Positions 63,254-64,000 of a stretch of 64,000 nucleotides of DNA are shown here, one piece after another. A program made the translations under genes and the position numbers. Source of the DNA: Zhengitettix transpicula (lineage: Eukaryota > Arthropoda > Insecta > Orthoptera > Tetrigidae); NCBI GenBank assembly GCA_037074705.1, contig CM073592.1:30166629-30230628 (forward strand), in the 5' to 3' direction. A model generated the notes under the pieces. The model was not told the DNA's origin, did not search any database, and saw only the letters and a program-made list of their open reading frames with translations. Positions within the stretch are counted from its first letter, which is position 1; each line of letters starts with the position of its first letter.

Positions 63254-64000
63254 CACTTTTTTTTTTTTTCGTACGTGATTACTCGTATGCATGTACTAAG
63301 ATACTGTAGAAATAATTTCAAAGCTCCAGATCTAAACGCTAAAAATCTGATTATTCAGTCCGTTTATATTAATTGAGATGTAAAACGGAAGTTTAGGGGT
63401 CAGCGAAAACATGGCGTACGCACACGTTGTGAAAGGAAGCTTCCGGTTTGACTCACATCACATTTGAGTCTCGTAACTCGCAGGTCGCCCTTCATTTGCG
63501 AACTAGTTGCTGTAACGCGAATGAGTCAGCCTCAACTACGAGGCCTGTCTCAACAGTGAGGATCCATTAGTCGCCGATTGAGCGGTAGTATGCAACCGTG
63601 CCAAAGATAAATGTGAACAAGAAACTGAATATAATCTTTGGCTGTTAGAAGGGCGAATCAGTTGCATTATTTGCGAGATATTGGCCCGGCAGTTACGTAA
63701 CCGCCTAAATTAATATCTGCCAAATATTTTTTACTCGTTTCTGCGCCTTTTGCAGTACATTAAAATATCCTCACGGTTCCACTGAGAACCACGGAAAAAT
63801 AATCATACCACGCTTTCTTTGGAAATTGCCAAATTTCAGTTGATCTCGTCTTGTATGTTCTGTTCTAGTTGTAATTCGAAGCTCAACGCCTCTTTAACTG
63901 CATCCATAATTTTTCGTACATGCTCTCCAAGTTTTTTTTTTCATAACAGATATCGATAAATTTACCTCATTAAATATCGAGTCGGTGAAGACGTATTTTA
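63254..64000. other. Right edge, no gene seen
   Basis: A GC-richer patch at 63380-63690 without a supported ORF; the rest is AT-rich. Confidence 0.5.

Noticed and set aside
1..64000. CRISPR arrays, bacterial operons or ribosome binding sites
   Set aside because: No regularly spaced direct repeats; exon/intron structure and repeats show an animal nuclear genome.

Overview
The window is AT-rich animal DNA with very long introns, sparse small exons and many decayed transposable elements. The host is almost certainly an insect. Two minus-strand genes can be assembled from exons, one of them with a peritrophin-type chitin-binding domain typical of cuticular proteins (CPAP1 type). The large introns and the mix of LINEs, mariner, tRNA-derived SINEs and foldback elements suggest a big, repeat-rich genome, perhaps a hemimetabolous insect. 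The species cannot be named from the sequence.

Gene A (minus strand, about 0.2-17.5 kb, running off the left edge) encodes a secreted low-complexity protein. A 46-nt signal-peptide exon (17305-17350) joins in phase 1 to exon 2 (1421-1815), which joins in phase 0 to exon 3 (214-503). Intron 1 is 15.5 kb and holds LINE relics. A TATA box lies at 17508-17513. A second TATA/initiator pair with a non-coding first exon lies at 31.39-31.56 kb and could be a distal promoter of gene A or the relic of another gene.

Gene B (minus strand, about 44-52 kb and further right) is a CPAP1-type chitin-binding cuticular protein. Exon 51959-52093 joins in phase 1 to the terminal exon 43964-44304. The terminal exon carries all six cysteines of a type-2 chitin-binding domain, a stop codon and a poly(A) signal. 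The signal-peptide exon is not established; a candidate lies at 63172-63253. Both genes probably make extracellular, cuticle-associated proteins and are transcribed in the same direction.

The rest is repeats. There are four 5'-truncated LINE ends with recognisable reverse transcriptase or C-terminal sequence (2.7, 12.3, 20.6 and 52.2 kb) and a smaller one at 48.3 kb. A dead mariner at 32.5 kb is split by another retroposon. Three copies of a 5'-truncated, A-tailed retroposon lie at 26.4, 33.0 and 58.8 kb, and there are two tRNA-derived SINE heads. Elements with LTR ends or primer-binding sites, bracketed by (TA)n, lie at 39.3 and 60.6 kb. At least eight copies of a foldback family carry a hammerhead-ribozyme-like core, which suggests Penelope-like element termini. 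That family is the most interesting item in the window. No rRNA, CRISPR or intact transposon gene was seen.
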